Source: Aquipluma nitroreducens (GTDB taxonomy: Bacteria; Bacteroidota; Bacteroidia; Bacteroidales; Prolixibacteraceae). From it: a stretch of DNA of 64,000 nt. The stretch lies in contig NZ_AP018694.1 in assembly GCF_009689585.1 (NCBI RefSeq), positions 1,736,001 to 1,800,000 on the forward strand, written 5' to 3'. The notes under the pieces are model-generated. The model was not told where the DNA came from, did not search any database, and saw only the letters and a program-made list of their open reading frames with translations. Below are positions 1 through 8,625 of the stretch, one piece after another; positions within the stretch are counted from its first letter, which is position 1; each line of letters begins with the position of its first letter. A program made the position numbers and the translations under genes.

Positions 1-1
1 A

Positions 2-328
2 TACAGCAAGGACGAGCCCAGAATTCATATTTCAACCGAGACAAAAGACGATTTTGTTGTTCTATCGGTAAAAGATCACGGTATTGGAATACAGAGCGAA
101 CATGTTGGCCAGATTTTTGAGCGCTTTTATCGCGTCCCAACTGGCAATGTGCACGATGTAAAAGGTTTTGGGCTAGGGTTGAGTTACGTTAAAATTATTG
201 TTGATGCGCACAAGGGAAAGATAAAAGTTGAAAGCGCGCCAAATAAAGGAACAAAATTCATGATATATTTTCCGATAAACACAGAAGACCATGGAAAAAA
301 AAGTAAAATTGCTATTGGCCGAGGATGA
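2..328 (+). CDS. Sensor histidine kinase, C-terminal part (cut by window start)
   Basis: Only the last 108 codons are present, all from the HATPase_c ATP-binding domain. The G1 box DHGIGI, the F-box-like IFERFYR and the G2 box GFGLGLSYV are readable in order, as in RprX/PhoR-type kinases. The stop lies 38 bp inside the response-regulator gene that begins at 291, so the two are translationally linked. The C-terminal domain closely resembles that of the kinase at 22500, which suggests paralogous systems. The signal it senses cannot be judged because the sensor part lies outside the window. Confidence 0.9.
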   Translation, partial: YSKDEPRIHISTETKDDFVVLSVKDHGIGIQSEHVGQIFERFYRVPTGNVHDVKGFGLGLSYVKIIVDAHKGKIKVESAPNKGTKFMIYFPINTEDHGKKSKIAIGRG

Positions 329-986
329 TGAAAACCTTGGATTGTTACTGAAAGAATATCTAATTGCCAAAGGATATGAAACAGATTTATATTCCGATGG
401 AGAGTTGGCATACAAAGGATTCACTAAAAATCAGCCTTACAACCTCTGTATTCTGGATATCATGATGCCTAAAAAAGATGGGATCTCGTTGGCCAAAGAT
501 ATCCGGTTGCTTAACATGGACGTTCCGATTATTTTTCTGACTGCCAAAAACATGAAGGAAGATGTGTTGGAAGGATTCAAAATCGGTGCCGACGACTACA
601 TCACAAAGCCATTCAGCATGGAAGAGTTGATTTTCCGTATTGAAGCCATTATGCGACGGGTAAGTCAGGATAACAATTCCCACGAAGATGCTGTTTATCA
701 ATTGGGTATTTACACCTTCGATTCGCGTAAGCAAATCCTCACCGGAGGTGAAGAAGATGAAGTAAAGTTAACCACCAAAGAAGCTGAATTGCTCCGTTTG
801 CTGTGCAACAATGCAAACAAGGTTTTAGAACGTAACTTTGCCCTTAAAACAATATGGATAGATGACAACTATTTCAATGCCCGTAGCATGGATGTTTACA
901 TTACTAAACTCCGGAAGCATTTGAAAGATGATCCGAAAGTTGAAATCATCAACGTGCACGGAAAAGGATACAAACTGATCATGTAA
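291..986 (+). CDS. OmpR-family response regulator (RprY-like)
   Basis: This 231-residue DNA-binding response regulator has an N-terminal receiver (about 5-120) with acidic residues E11/D12/D13, the phospho-acceptor D56 in CILDIMMP, and conserved K106 in DDYITKPF. A winged-helix OmpR/PhoB domain follows (about 135-231) and ends in the typical VHGKGYKL hairpin. It overlaps the upstream kinase gene by 38 bp, so the two form a cognate pair. The architecture matches the RprY family of Bacteroidota. A second regulator of the same type lies at 23810. Targets are not evident from the sequence. Confidence 0.93.
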   Translation: MEKKVKLLLAEDDENLGLLLKEYLIAKGYETDLYSDGELAYKGFTKNQPYNLCILDIMMPKKDGISLAKDIRLLNMDVPIIFLTAKNMKEDVLEGFKIGADDYITKPFSMEELIFRIEAIMRRVSQDNNSHEDAVYQLGIYTFDSRKQILTGGEEDEVKLTTKEAELLRLLCNNANKVLERNFALKTIWIDDNYFNARSMDVYITKLRKHLKDDPKVEIINVHGKGYKLIM

Positions 987-1010
987 TCTGAAACTGTACC
1001 CAGATATAAA

Positions 1011-1038
1011 AAAATCCTGCTGCAAAGCGGGATTTTTT
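1011..1038 (+). terminator. Rho-independent terminator of the response regulator
   Basis: A stem with arms AAAATCCTGCT and AGCGGGATTTT (one G-T pair) and loop GCAA is followed by a T-run, 24 bp after the stop at 986. Confidence 0.75.
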
Positions 1039-1077
1039 GTTTTCGGAATTTTCGTTTTCGAAAATCAAATCACAAAA

Positions 1078-1112
1078 AAAAGGTTTCTCCATTTTGATCT
1101 GGAAAAACCTTT
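1078..1112. terminator. Second hairpin in the convergent intergenic region
   Basis: Arms AAAAGGTTT and AAACCTTTT flank a loop of about 16 nt with a small internal TCCA/TGGA pairing. A and T runs on both sides suit a bidirectional terminator between the convergent regulator and lepA. Confidence 0.55.
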
Positions 1113-1129
1113 TATAAAATATTGTTTGG

Positions 1130-1164
1130 TACTGAGCAGGTGACTTGAAGTCACCTGCTCAGTA
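1130..1164 (-). terminator. Perfect palindrome 3' of lepA (member of a 3-copy family)
   Basis: Two 17-bp arms, TACTGAGCAGGTGACTT and its exact complement, meet around a single central base. The element begins 8 nt after the lepA stop. Related palindromes sit at the same distance behind the genes ending at 14325 and 16974 and share the TGACTT core. No strong T-run follows, so termination is inferred mainly from position. Confidence 0.6.
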
Positions 1165-1172
1165 GTAGAAAA

Positions 1173-2960
1173 TCAATCCAATTTCAGCACAGCCAGGAAA
1201 GCGTTCTGCGGAACCTCAACATTGCCCACCTGTTTCATGCGTTTCTTTCCCTTCTTTTGTTTTTCGAGAAGTTTGCGTTTACGGGTAATGTCGCCCCCAT
1301 AACATTTGGCTGTTACGTCTTTACGAACGGCTTTCACCGTTTCGCGCGAAATAATCTTGGCGCCAATAGCCGCCTGTATCGCAATGTCGAACTGCTGGCG
1401 TGGGATCAGCTCTTTCAGCTTTTCGCACATCCGTTTCCCGAAACTATACGCATTGTTGAAGTGAATCAAGGTCGACAAAGCATCGACCATTTCGCCATTC
1501 AGGAGAATATCCAAACGTACCAGTTTCGCCGGACGGAAATCGAGCATATGGTAATCAAACGAAGCATATCCTTTCGAAATACTTTTCAGCTTATCGTAAA
1601 AGTCGAACACAATTTCGCCCAAAGGAAGGTCGAACACCATTTCAACACGGTCGGTAGTCAGGTAATCCTGCTTCAAAAGTGTTCCACGTTTGTCGAGACA
1701 CAAGGTCATGATTGGCCCGATAAAATCGGAAGCAGTAATAATGTTCGCGCGGATAAACGGTTCGTCAATATCGTCGATGGTAGTGGTAGCAGGCAGTCCA
1801 GATGGGTTGTACACATTGATCGTTTCACCTCTGGTGGTATGAACGTGGTATAATACGTTGGGAACAGTGGTGATCACATTCATGTCGTATTCGCGGTCGA
1901 GGCGCTCCTGAACGATTTCCATATGCAGCAATCCGAGGAATCCGCAACGGAACCCGAAACCCAACGCAGCAGATGATTCGGGCTCGTAGGTGAGTGAAGC
2001 ATCGTTCAATTGTAGTTTCTCCATGGCCGCGCGGAGATCTTCGTAATCTTCAGAATCGATCGGGTAAACTCCGGCGAAAACCATTGGTTTTACTTCTTCA
2101 AACCCATCGATGGCCTTTTCGCAAGGCGCTTTCGAATGGGTAACTGTATCGCCCACTTTTACCTCACGGGCAGTTTTAATACCACAAATGATGTATCCAA
2201 CACTTCCAGCTTTCAATTCAGAACGCTCAAACATCCCAAGTTTCAGCGCACCAACTTCGTCAACCACATATTCTTTCGATGCATTCACGAATTTAACCTG
2301 ATCGCCCTTCCGGAGTATTCCGTTTTCAACTTTCAAATAGGCGATAACTCCACGGAACGGGTTAAAAACGGAGTCAAAAATCAGGGCCTGAAGCGGCGCA
2401 TCTTCAATTCCTTTCGGTTCAGGAATATCATTGACAATGCGTTCCAGTATTTCTTCGATCCCAAGCCCTGTTTTCCCGCTGGCGCGAATAATGTCGGTGC
2501 GTTTGCAGCCAATGAGACCGATAATCTGGTCTTCAACGATTTCAGGCATCGCATTATCCAGGTCCATCTTGTTCAGGATCGGAATAATTTCCAGGTCGTG
2601 ATCGATGGCCAGGTATAAATTGGATATGGTTTGAGCCTGGATACCCTGCGTTGAATCGATGATAAGCAAAGCACCTTCGCAGGCAGCGATTGAACGCGAA
2701 ACTTCGTACGAAAAGTCGACGTGTCCGGGAGTATCAATCAGGTTCAGGATATATTCCTGACCGTTAAGCGTGTACATCATCTGTATGGCGTGGCTCTTAA
2801 TCGTAATTCCACGTTCCTGTTCCAAATCCATACTGTCGAGAACCTGGGCTTTCATCGCACGGGCGTCAACCGTTTTGGTATATTCGAGCAGCCTGTCGGC
2901 CAGCGTACTTTTTCCGTGATCGATATGCGCAATAATACAAAAATTACGTATTTTCTTCAT
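1173..2960 (-). CDS. lepA: Translation elongation factor 4 (LepA)
   Basis: LepA/EF4 is a ribosome-associated GTPase that acts on stalled or back-tracked ribosomes. The 595 residues match the family length. Visible motifs are the P-loop AHIDHGKST (11-19), switch I RGITIKS, G3 DTPGHVDF and G4 NKMDL. EF-G-like domains follow, then the LepA-specific C-terminal domain ending in [17 protein letters not shown]. The ATG start gives MKKIRNFCI, the normal beginning. It is monocistronic here and convergent with the upstream response regulator. Confidence 0.98.
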   Translation of the reverse strand: MKKIRNFCIIAHIDHGKSTLADRLLEYTKTVDARAMKAQVLDSMDLEQERGITIKSHAIQMMYTLNGQEYILNLIDTPGHVDFSYEVSRSIAACEGALLIIDSTQGIQAQTISNLYLAIDHDLEIIPILNKMDLDNAMPEIVEDQIIGLIGCKRTDIIRASGKTGLGIEEILERIVNDIPEPKGIEDAPLQALIFDSVFNPFRGVIAYLKVENGILRKGDQVKFVNASKEYVVDEVGALKLGMFERSELKAGSVGYIICGIKTAREVKVGDTVTHSKAPCEKAIDGFEEVKPMVFAGVYPIDSEDYEDLRAAMEKLQLNDASLTYEPESSAALGFGFRCGFLGLLHMEIVQERLDREYDMNVITTVPNVLYHVHTTRGETINVYNPSGLPATTTIDDIDEPFIRANIITASDFIGPIMTLCLDKRGTLLKQDYLTTDRVEMVFDLPLGEIVFDFYDKLKSISKGYASFDYHMLDFRPAKLVRLDILLNGEMVDALSTLIHFNNAYSFGKRMCEKLKELIPRQQFDIAIQAAIGAKIISRETVKAVRKDVTAKCYGGDITRKRKLLEKQKKGKKRMKQVGNVEVPQNAFLAVLKLD

Positions 2961-3146
2961 TCCTGAAATTTCTAAAAACCTTATTAATCAAATCCTCCAA
3001 TCGCATTTGCCGCAAAGATATTCAAATTTCGTTAACCTTAACAGGGTTTAAAAACCTGTCAGGCATAAGCTTTGCAAAAATTCAATTTCATATTCCGTTT
3101 CAGTCTGAATATGCCTACATTTACGCCTTTCAATAAAACGCAAAGA

Positions 3147-3605
3147 ATGAAGCGAGTTGTATATTTACTCTTGATCCTGATTACGGCAGCAGCATGCAAG
3201 GAAGTGTTCGAAGCTCCTCCGCAAGCTTTACTTAAGGCAACGCTTCTGAATTCAAATGCTGGTGGAACCGTTTCTCCAATCGTATCAATACGTGGCATTG
3301 GGATTGAAACTTACTTATTTAAAGACACTGCTTTAAGCGTGCTAAATTTGCCTCTTTCTGCAAATACGAAGTCAAGTTTTCTGGTCTCATTTGATTCGGT
3401 AACCGATACCATCGATTTTACTTATGAAACGTCGATGAAATATGCTTCGATAGAAACGGGATTTTATAATGAATATAAATTGCAAAGCATCGATTTTACG
3501 AAAAACAGAATTGATTCCATCCTAATTACTGACAGTCTGGTAACCAAAACATGGCATGAAAATATTAAGATTTACCTTCGTCCTTTGTCTTCTGGCAGCA
3601 ATTAG
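3147..3605 (+). CDS. DUF6452 family lipoprotein
   Basis: This 152-residue protein has an N-terminal signal MKRVVYLLLILITAAAC with a lipobox-like Cys at 17. A beta-rich body follows with the pattern PPQALL, LNLPLS, FDSVTDTIDFTYET and ENIKIYLRP. As recalled, that pattern is the Bacteroidota family DUF6452. An upstream ATG at 3072 would give an untypical 25-residue leader, so 3147 is preferred. The next gene, a DUF6048 protein, begins 50 bp inside this one. The two families are usually neighbours, so a shared envelope role is inferred; the function is unknown. Confidence 0.8.
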   Translation: MKRVVYLLLILITAAACKEVFEAPPQALLKATLLNSNAGGTVSPIVSIRGIGIETYLFKDTALSVLNLPLSANTKSSFLVSFDSVTDTIDFTYETSMKYASIETGFYNEYKLQSIDFTKNRIDSILITDSLVTKTWHENIKIYLRPLSSGSN

Positions 3606-4323
3606 CTACGGGCAAAAAGAGCCGCAAAAGAAGATCAAACCGAAACGAACCGACAACTACATCCGCATGAAAGGTATTCGTCTGGGTGCAGATATTACGC
3701 GTCCATTTCAGGATTTATGGACTAAAGGCAATCGCTATGGCACTGAATTCTCGGCTGACATGGAACTGTGGCCCAACCTATTTCCTGTTTTTGAAACGGG
3801 TTTCGATGTAATGAAAATCAAGACCAGTTACATCGATTATAAAAGCTCCGGAAGTTATTCGCGAATCGGCATGGATTACAATTTTCTTCAGGCCGAAAAT
3901 AAAAATGACAAAAACATCTTTTATGTAGGGCTTCGTTACGGATTTGTACTGGCTCGTCAGCAAGTAAATTCGTATACGATAGACTCCTATTGGACTCCCA
4001 CTACCGGTCGATTCAGTAATCAGAATTACTTTGCCCATTGGGGCGAATTTTTGGTTGGAATAAAAGGTGAGATTATACACAATTTCTATATGGGCTGGAC
4101 CATTCGGGGAAAGATAAAGCTCAACAACAAAGACCTCGGAATGCCACCCACTTATTTTATTCCGGGCTATGGAAAAGCCGAAAAAGGATTTAACCTCGAT
4201 TTTACTTATTCGGTTTATTACAACTTGCCATGGGATTTTAGAAAGTCGATTGACCGAAAAAAAGATGCGGTCATGGACAAGAAAGTCGGCAAAATCATTA
4301 AAAAGCCAGCTACGGGAAAATAG
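3556..4323 (+). CDS. DUF6048 family outer-membrane protein
   Basis: 255 residues with signal peptide MKILRFTFVLCLLAAISYG, then a basic linker (KKIKPKRTDNY). Amphipathic strands rich in Tyr/Trp/Gly follow (IRLGADITRPF, YVGLRYGF, YNLPWDF), typical of a small beta-barrel. The C-terminus is a Lys-rich tail (DKKVGKIIKKPATGK). It starts inside the DUF6452 gene in another frame, so translation is probably coupled. The family assignment is from memory of the conserved pair; no biochemical role is known to me. Confidence 0.78.
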   Translation: MKILRFTFVLCLLAAISYGQKEPQKKIKPKRTDNYIRMKGIRLGADITRPFQDLWTKGNRYGTEFSADMELWPNLFPVFETGFDVMKIKTSYIDYKSSGSYSRIGMDYNFLQAENKNDKNIFYVGLRYGFVLARQQVNSYTIDSYWTPTTGRFSNQNYFAHWGEFLVGIKGEIIHNFYMGWTIRGKIKLNNKDLGMPPTYFIPGYGKAEKGFNLDFTYSVYYNLPWDFRKSIDRKKDAVMDKKVGKIIKKPATGK

Positions 4324-4460
4324 GTCTCATGAAATAATTACAGAAAATCGTTACTCGAATAATAGAATATGGATTTTGTCCTCTCAATTCATGTTTAGCA
4401 TCAAGACTTGGCAAAGTCATTTAAAATTCATAACTTAATGGTAATCAAAATCTGAAAGTT

Positions 4461-5462
4461 ATGGCAGACAGAAGAATGTTTCTCAAATCACTCGCAGGAG
4501 CAACTGCAGGCCTCACATTAGCAGGCTCAGCAAAGGCAGCCGATGAAAGAGACCGACTCGGGGAGGTTCTCCCAAAACGAAAACTCGGAAGAACAAATCA
4601 GTATGTAACCATGCTCGGCACCGGAGGCTACCACGTTGGTTGGACCACCGAACGAGATGCTCAGGAAGTAATTGAAGCTGCTTTGGAAGGTGGTGTCCGC
4701 TTTTTTGACACCGCTGAAAGTTATGCCGACGGAACCAGTGAAACACGCTACGGTAAATACCTGACTCCGAAATATCGCGATCTGATTTTCCTGATGAGTA
4801 AATCGACAGGTAAAGATGCAAAAACGGTAAAAGAGCATTTGGAAGGAACACTGCGAAGGTTGAAAACCGATCATCTCGATTTGTATCAGGTTCACGCCAT
4901 TTCGACACCTGAAGATGTTGACAGCCGAATTGAGTTAGGTGTTTTGGATGTTTTATTGAAAGCTAAGGACGAAGGCAAAATAAAATATCTTGGATTTACT
5001 GGACACCAGAATCCGTTTGCTCATGCCCGAATGCTCGAACGCACCAAAGAAAGTGATATTTTCGATACGGTATTGATGCCGGTGAACGTGCTGGATCAGA
5101 CTTATTTCAGCTTCACCCAAAATATTATGCCGAATGCGCTGGAAAGGAATTTGGGAATTCTGGCTATCAAATCACTGGCCGATGGCCGATTTTTTGCTAA
5201 TAAAGAACAGGCCGGATGGACAACCGATGACCCACTGATTCCGAATTACCTAAGCATAAAAGAGGCCATGCATTTTGTGTGGTCACTACCCGTCTCTGTT
5301 TTAATTTCAGGAAATGAGAATGCAACTTTCATGCGTGAAAAAATTGCACTAGCCCGCTCCTTTTCCAAACTTACTGAAGAACAGAAATCAGTCCTGATAG
5401 AAAAGGTAAAGCACATTGCTCTTACTGGAAAGGTTGAATATTTTAAGAAAAAAGAAGCATAA
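4461..5462 (+). CDS. Exported aldo/keto reductase (Tat signal)
   Basis: A 333-residue AKR-superfamily oxidoreductase. The N-terminus MADRRMFLKSLAG has the twin-arginine motif RRMFLK and a hydrophobic stretch ending near AGSAKA, so export of a folded, cofactor-loaded enzyme is predicted. The AKR tetrad is present: D83 and Y88 in FFDTAESY, K114 in LMSKSTGK, H145 in LYQVHA. A TIM-barrel body follows with LGFTGH and NVLDQTYFSF. The substrate is unknown. It is monocistronic, with a terminator hairpin 30 bp downstream. Confidence 0.9.
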   Translation: MADRRMFLKSLAGATAGLTLAGSAKAADERDRLGEVLPKRKLGRTNQYVTMLGTGGYHVGWTTERDAQEVIEAALEGGVRFFDTAESYADGTSETRYGKYLTPKYRDLIFLMSKSTGKDAKTVKEHLEGTLRRLKTDHLDLYQVHAISTPEDVDSRIELGVLDVLLKAKDEGKIKYLGFTGHQNPFAHARMLERTKESDIFDTVLMPVNVLDQTYFSFTQNIMPNALERNLGILAIKSLADGRFFANKEQAGWTTDDPLIPNYLSIKEAMHFVWSLPVSVLISGNENATFMREKIALARSFSKLTEEQKSVLIEKVKHIALTGKVEYFKKKEA

Positions 5463-5492
5463 AAAGAGCATAGATAAAAGTCTTTAAACTAA

Positions 5493-5517
5493 AAATGACC
5501 GGCAATTCCGGTCATTT
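5493..5517 (+). terminator. Terminator of the aldo/keto reductase gene
   Basis: A perfect 10-bp stem AAATGACCGG / CCGGTCATTT with loop CAATT lies 30 bp after the stop codon. It also lies 3' of the convergent small gene at 5544, so it may serve both. Confidence 0.75.
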
Positions 5518-5543
5518 CTGTTTATCTAAACATGCAAAAAAGA

Positions 5544-5753
5544 CTATTTTTTATCTTTTGCAGGAGTGGTTTCAGCTTTTTTGTCTTTCGAGCAGCAAGC
5601 TTTTTTGTCAGCACAACAAGATTTCTTTTCAGAAGCAGTGCATTCTTTCTTTTCAGTTTTCTTGTTGTCGTCTTTTGTTGTTGCAGCGTTTACCGTTGAA
5701 GCAGCCAAGCCCATTGTAAAAGCTAATGCAAGAACCAATGCTAATTTTTTCAT
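5544..5753 (-). CDS. Small exported Cys/Lys-rich protein
   Basis: 69 residues. The ATG at 5753 gives MKKLALVLALAFTMGLAASTVNA, a clean Sec signal peptide; the upstream ATG at 5810 would bury it. The mature part is short and highly charged, with clustered cysteines (KKEC, KKSCCADKKACCSK) between Lys stretches and a PAKDKK tail. The paired cysteines could bind metal or form disulfides; this is inference. The leader and Lys-rich tail resemble the protein at 21741. No family was recognised. Confidence 0.75.
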   Translation of the reverse strand: MKKLALVLALAFTMGLAASTVNAATTKDDNKKTEKKECTASEKKSCCADKKACCSKDKKAETTPAKDKK

Positions 5754-5868
5754 GTTATACATTTTATTGGTTAATACTAAATTCTTCTGCCAAACTAAAT
5801 ATATTTCCAATCATAACAAAATGCGTTAACAATTATTTGGAATAAATATAAATAAGAATTATCGAAAG

Positions 5869-7266
5869 CTATATAAATCCAAGCCGACAGACGGCTTCCG
5901 GACTAATCAACCCGTTTAAAACCTGTTCGTTAATTACTCCCGAATTAATAATCGCCTGCCGTATTGTGATCTGCCCGTCTTTAGCTTTCTTAACAATTTC
6001 ACTGGCCTTTTCATAACCAATCACAGGAATAATCGCGGTAATCAGTGCTGTCGAATTCAATACATTTTTCCGGCATTGTTCTTCGTTTGCCTCCAAATCC
6101 TGAATACAATGAACTCGCAGCATTTTAGTAGCATTGGTCAGCAGTTCGATACTTTCCAGAAGCGAATGCGCCACAAGAGGCATGAATTGATTCAATTCCA
6201 GGTTTCCTCCGGCAGCGGCCTGAGCTATCACAACATCATTTCCCATTACTACCATGGCAACCTGTGCCGCAGCTTCAGGAATAACCGGATTCACTTTCCC
6301 CGGCATAATCGACGATCCGGCCTGTTTCTCCGGAAGCCTGATTTCAGCGAACCCGGCATCAGGACCACTGGCCATTAACCTCAAATCGTTGCTTATTTTC
6401 AGAATTGATACAGCACATGCTTTTAACATTCCCGAGACTTCCACATAAACATCGGCATTTTGAGTATTGTCAATCAGGTTTTCGGCTCGTGCCAACCCAA
6501 TTCCGGTATTTTCGCGCAATTTATCGACCACCCTGAAGATAAACTGGCGCGGAGCTCCCAGTCCCGAACCGATGGCTGTTCCACCCAAATTAACCACTCT
6601 TAATCGTTCCTCACATTTCGAAAAGCGCCAACGATCGCGATTAAAAGCTTCAGCATAGGCGCCCATTTCACAACCCAATGTGGTCAGAACCGCATCCTGA
6701 AGTTGGGTTCTACCAATCTTCACCACATGTGCAAACTCTTTTTCTTTTGCCTGAAATGCTTCCTGAAGGTCAAGCACCGATTGTTCGAGTTGACGAATCA
6801 TTCGGATAGCCGCAATTTTAAGCGCTGTTGGGTAAGAATCGTTTGTTGATTGATGCAGATTTACATCGTCGAGCGGAGAAATGAATGTATAATCGCCTTT
6901 TTCCTTTCCTGAAATCTCAAGAGCGCGATTGGCAATGACCTCGTTTACATTCATATTCGTCGAGGTACCAGCTCCTCCCTGAAGACTATCGACAACAACG
7001 TATTTATTCAAAAGTCCTTCTGCCATTTCAATGCAAGCCAGTTCAATGGCTTCGACTTTTTGGGTTTCGGTGAAATACCCCAATTGCCGGTTAGTCTGGA
7101 AGCATGAAAGTTTAACCGCACCGAAAGCTTTCACCAATTCCAGATGAACAGTCCTTCCGGAGATTTGGAAGTTCTCCAATGCCCGTTCAGTATGAATTCC
7201 CCACATCGAGTCGGCAGGAATCTGGCGTGTTCCAAGAAGATCGGTTTCTTTCCGGTATTTTTGCAT
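5869..7266 (-). CDS. aspA: Aspartate ammonia-lyase
   Basis: 465 residues, the usual length of aspartase, which reversibly converts L-aspartate to fumarate and ammonia. The fumarase/aspartase signature GSSIMPGKVNP is intact. The N-terminus has the aspartase-type DLLGTRQIPADSMWGIHT, and GGAGTSTNMNVNE and TNDSYPTALK, which line the active site, are present. Together these favour AspA over class II fumarase. It follows the Moco operon on the same strand after a 48-bp gap and could be cotranscribed, but no functional link is obvious. It suits an anaerobe that uses fumarate as an electron sink. Confidence 0.95.
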   Translation of the reverse strand: MQKYRKETDLLGTRQIPADSMWGIHTERALENFQISGRTVHLELVKAFGAVKLSCFQTNRQLGYFTETQKVEAIELACIEMAEGLLNKYVVVDSLQGGAGTSTNMNVNEVIANRALEISGKEKGDYTFISPLDDVNLHQSTNDSYPTALKIAAIRMIRQLEQSVLDLQEAFQAKEKEFAHVVKIGRTQLQDAVLTTLGCEMGAYAEAFNRDRWRFSKCEERLRVVNLGGTAIGSGLGAPRQFIFRVVDKLRENTGIGLARAENLIDNTQNADVYVEVSGMLKACAVSILKISNDLRLMASGPDAGFAEIRLPEKQAGSSIMPGKVNPVIPEAAAQVAMVVMGNDVVIAQAAAGGNLELNQFMPLVAHSLLESIELLTNATKMLRVHCIQDLEANEEQCRKNVLNSTALITAIIPVIGYEKASEIVKKAKDGQITIRQAIINSGVINEQVLNGLISPEAVCRLGFI

Positions 7267-7314
7267 GAGCGAAACTGATTTTTGGTTGTTTATCAGTCAA
7301 AGCTAAACAATTAT

Positions 7315-7761
7315 TTACTTCTTTGTTTTGCTGATTAACCGGATGTCTTTCATCACCATCTCCTTGTCAACCGCTTTGCACATGTCGTAAACTGTAAGCA
7401 GCGCCACATTCACGCCGGTGAGCGCTTCCATTTCGACTCCGGTTTTTCCAAAGCACAAAGTGGTACATTCAACTTGCACACCGTCATCCTGAAGAGTACA
7501 TTTTACATCAATTTTCCAAAGTTGAAGCGGATGACAAAGCGGAATTAGTTCACCCGTACGTTTAGCTCCCTGGATTCCAGCAATTTCGGCAACAGTCAAC
7601 ACATCGCCTTTTTTGATCTGGTTCTGGCGAATCAGTTCAACGGTTTCGGGCTGAAGCTGAATAAAACCTCTGGCAACGGCTTCCCGCTCCTGATCAGGCT
7701 TTTGGCTGACATCAACCATTTTTGCCTTTCCTTTTTCGTCGATATGACTTAATTTATTCAT
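7315..7761 (-). CDS. moaC: Cyclic pyranopterin monophosphate synthase MoaC
   Basis: 148 residues. MoaC turns the MoaA product 3',8-cyclo-GTP into cPMP, the first stable Moco intermediate. The family core is present: LSHIDEKGKAKMVDVSQK, the HPL motif in IPLCHPLQL, and GVEMEALTGVNVALLTVYDMCKA with conserved Glu and Asp residues. The C-terminus is short (LISKTKK) and lacks the GG-KSG ending common in the family. It is the last gene of Moco operon 1, 66 bp after the moaA-like gene that should supply its substrate. Confidence 0.95.
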   Translation of the reverse strand: MNKLSHIDEKGKAKMVDVSQKPDQEREAVARGFIQLQPETVELIRQNQIKKGDVLTVAEIAGIQGAKRTGELIPLCHPLQLWKIDVKCTLQDDGVQVECTTLCFGKTGVEMEALTGVNVALLTVYDMCKAVDKEMVMKDIRLISKTKK

Positions 7762-7827
7762 ATTTCAAGTTTCAAAAATTATTACGGGTTGCGGGATTCA
7801 AGTTGCATGTTTTACTCGCAACACTTT

Positions 7828-8625
7828 TTATCCCCCAATATTATAGAATTCTCCTGACTTATTGTAAGTTCCGCTTTTCGGTTTGTTGCCTAAAGCCAAA
7901 TTCAATGCTTCCTGATGTCCTAATTTTCGAATATTGTAAGATAAATCGCTGAATAAACAGGGTTTAATGTCGCCATTGGCAAGTAAACGAACACGATTGC
8001 ATTTGCTGCAATTTCCACCGTCGCCACCTTCAACGGTTGAGAACTCTCCGGTTTTCAGGTTCATCTGGTGAATAAACCGCAATTTCAATCCGCGCTCCTC
8101 ACAGAACTGTTTGAGTTGCTGCGTTTCTTCATCGGGTTGGCCCAATAAAACGCAGTTCACTTTTATGGGCTCCAGTTGCGCTTCGCGGGCTGCGTCAATT
8201 CCTTCCAGAACCTGTTCCAAATTCCCGGTTCGGGTTATCTCGCAGTAGTTTTCAGGATTTACAGTATCCAAACTGATGTTGATCCGATTCAGTCCGGCAG
8301 CTTTTAACTTTCGTGCATATTTCGGTAACAAAATACCATTGGTTGTCATCGACAAGTCTTCCAATCCATCAATTGCAGCAAGCATCGAAACCAGTTCAAC
8401 AATGTCCTTTCGAACTAGTGGTTCACCGCCTGTCAGCCGCACTTTGGTAATTCCATTTGATACTGCCAATCTTGTAAATTCAACTATTTCTTCGAAGCTC
8501 AAAATGTCAGCATGATGGAGCAAACGAATAACTTCTTCGGGCATACAATACGTGCAGCGCAGGTTGCACCGGTCGGTCACCGAAATACGTAGATAGTTTA
8601 TGGAACGGTTAAAGCGGTCGAACAT
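7828..8625 (-). CDS. moaA: MoaA-like radical SAM GTP 3',8-cyclase, short form
   Basis: 265 residues. The N-terminal radical SAM cluster motif CNLRCTYC (C20, C24, C27) and GGEP (66-69) are intact. The second, substrate-side [4Fe-4S] motif CxxC-x13-C is present (C206, C209, C223), as is the C-terminal GG that MoaA inserts into its own active site. Compared with the usual 320-330 residues, about 60 are missing just before C206, where FIHQMNLKTGEF jumps straight to GGNCSKCN. The start overlaps the moeA stop by 17 bp. A full-length moaA lies at 55370. This one may be a divergent functional cyclase or a specialised paralogue. Confidence 0.8.
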   Translation of the reverse strand: MFDRFNRSINYLRISVTDRCNLRCTYCMPEEVIRLLHHADILSFEEIVEFTRLAVSNGITKVRLTGGEPLVRKDIVELVSMLAAIDGLEDLSMTTNGILLPKYARKLKAAGLNRINISLDTVNPENYCEITRTGNLEQVLEGIDAAREAQLEPIKVNCVLLGQPDEETQQLKQFCEERGLKLRFIHQMNLKTGEFSTVEGGDGGNCSKCNRVRLLANGDIKPCLFSDLSYNIRKLGHQEALNLALGNKPKSGTYNKSGEFYNIGG

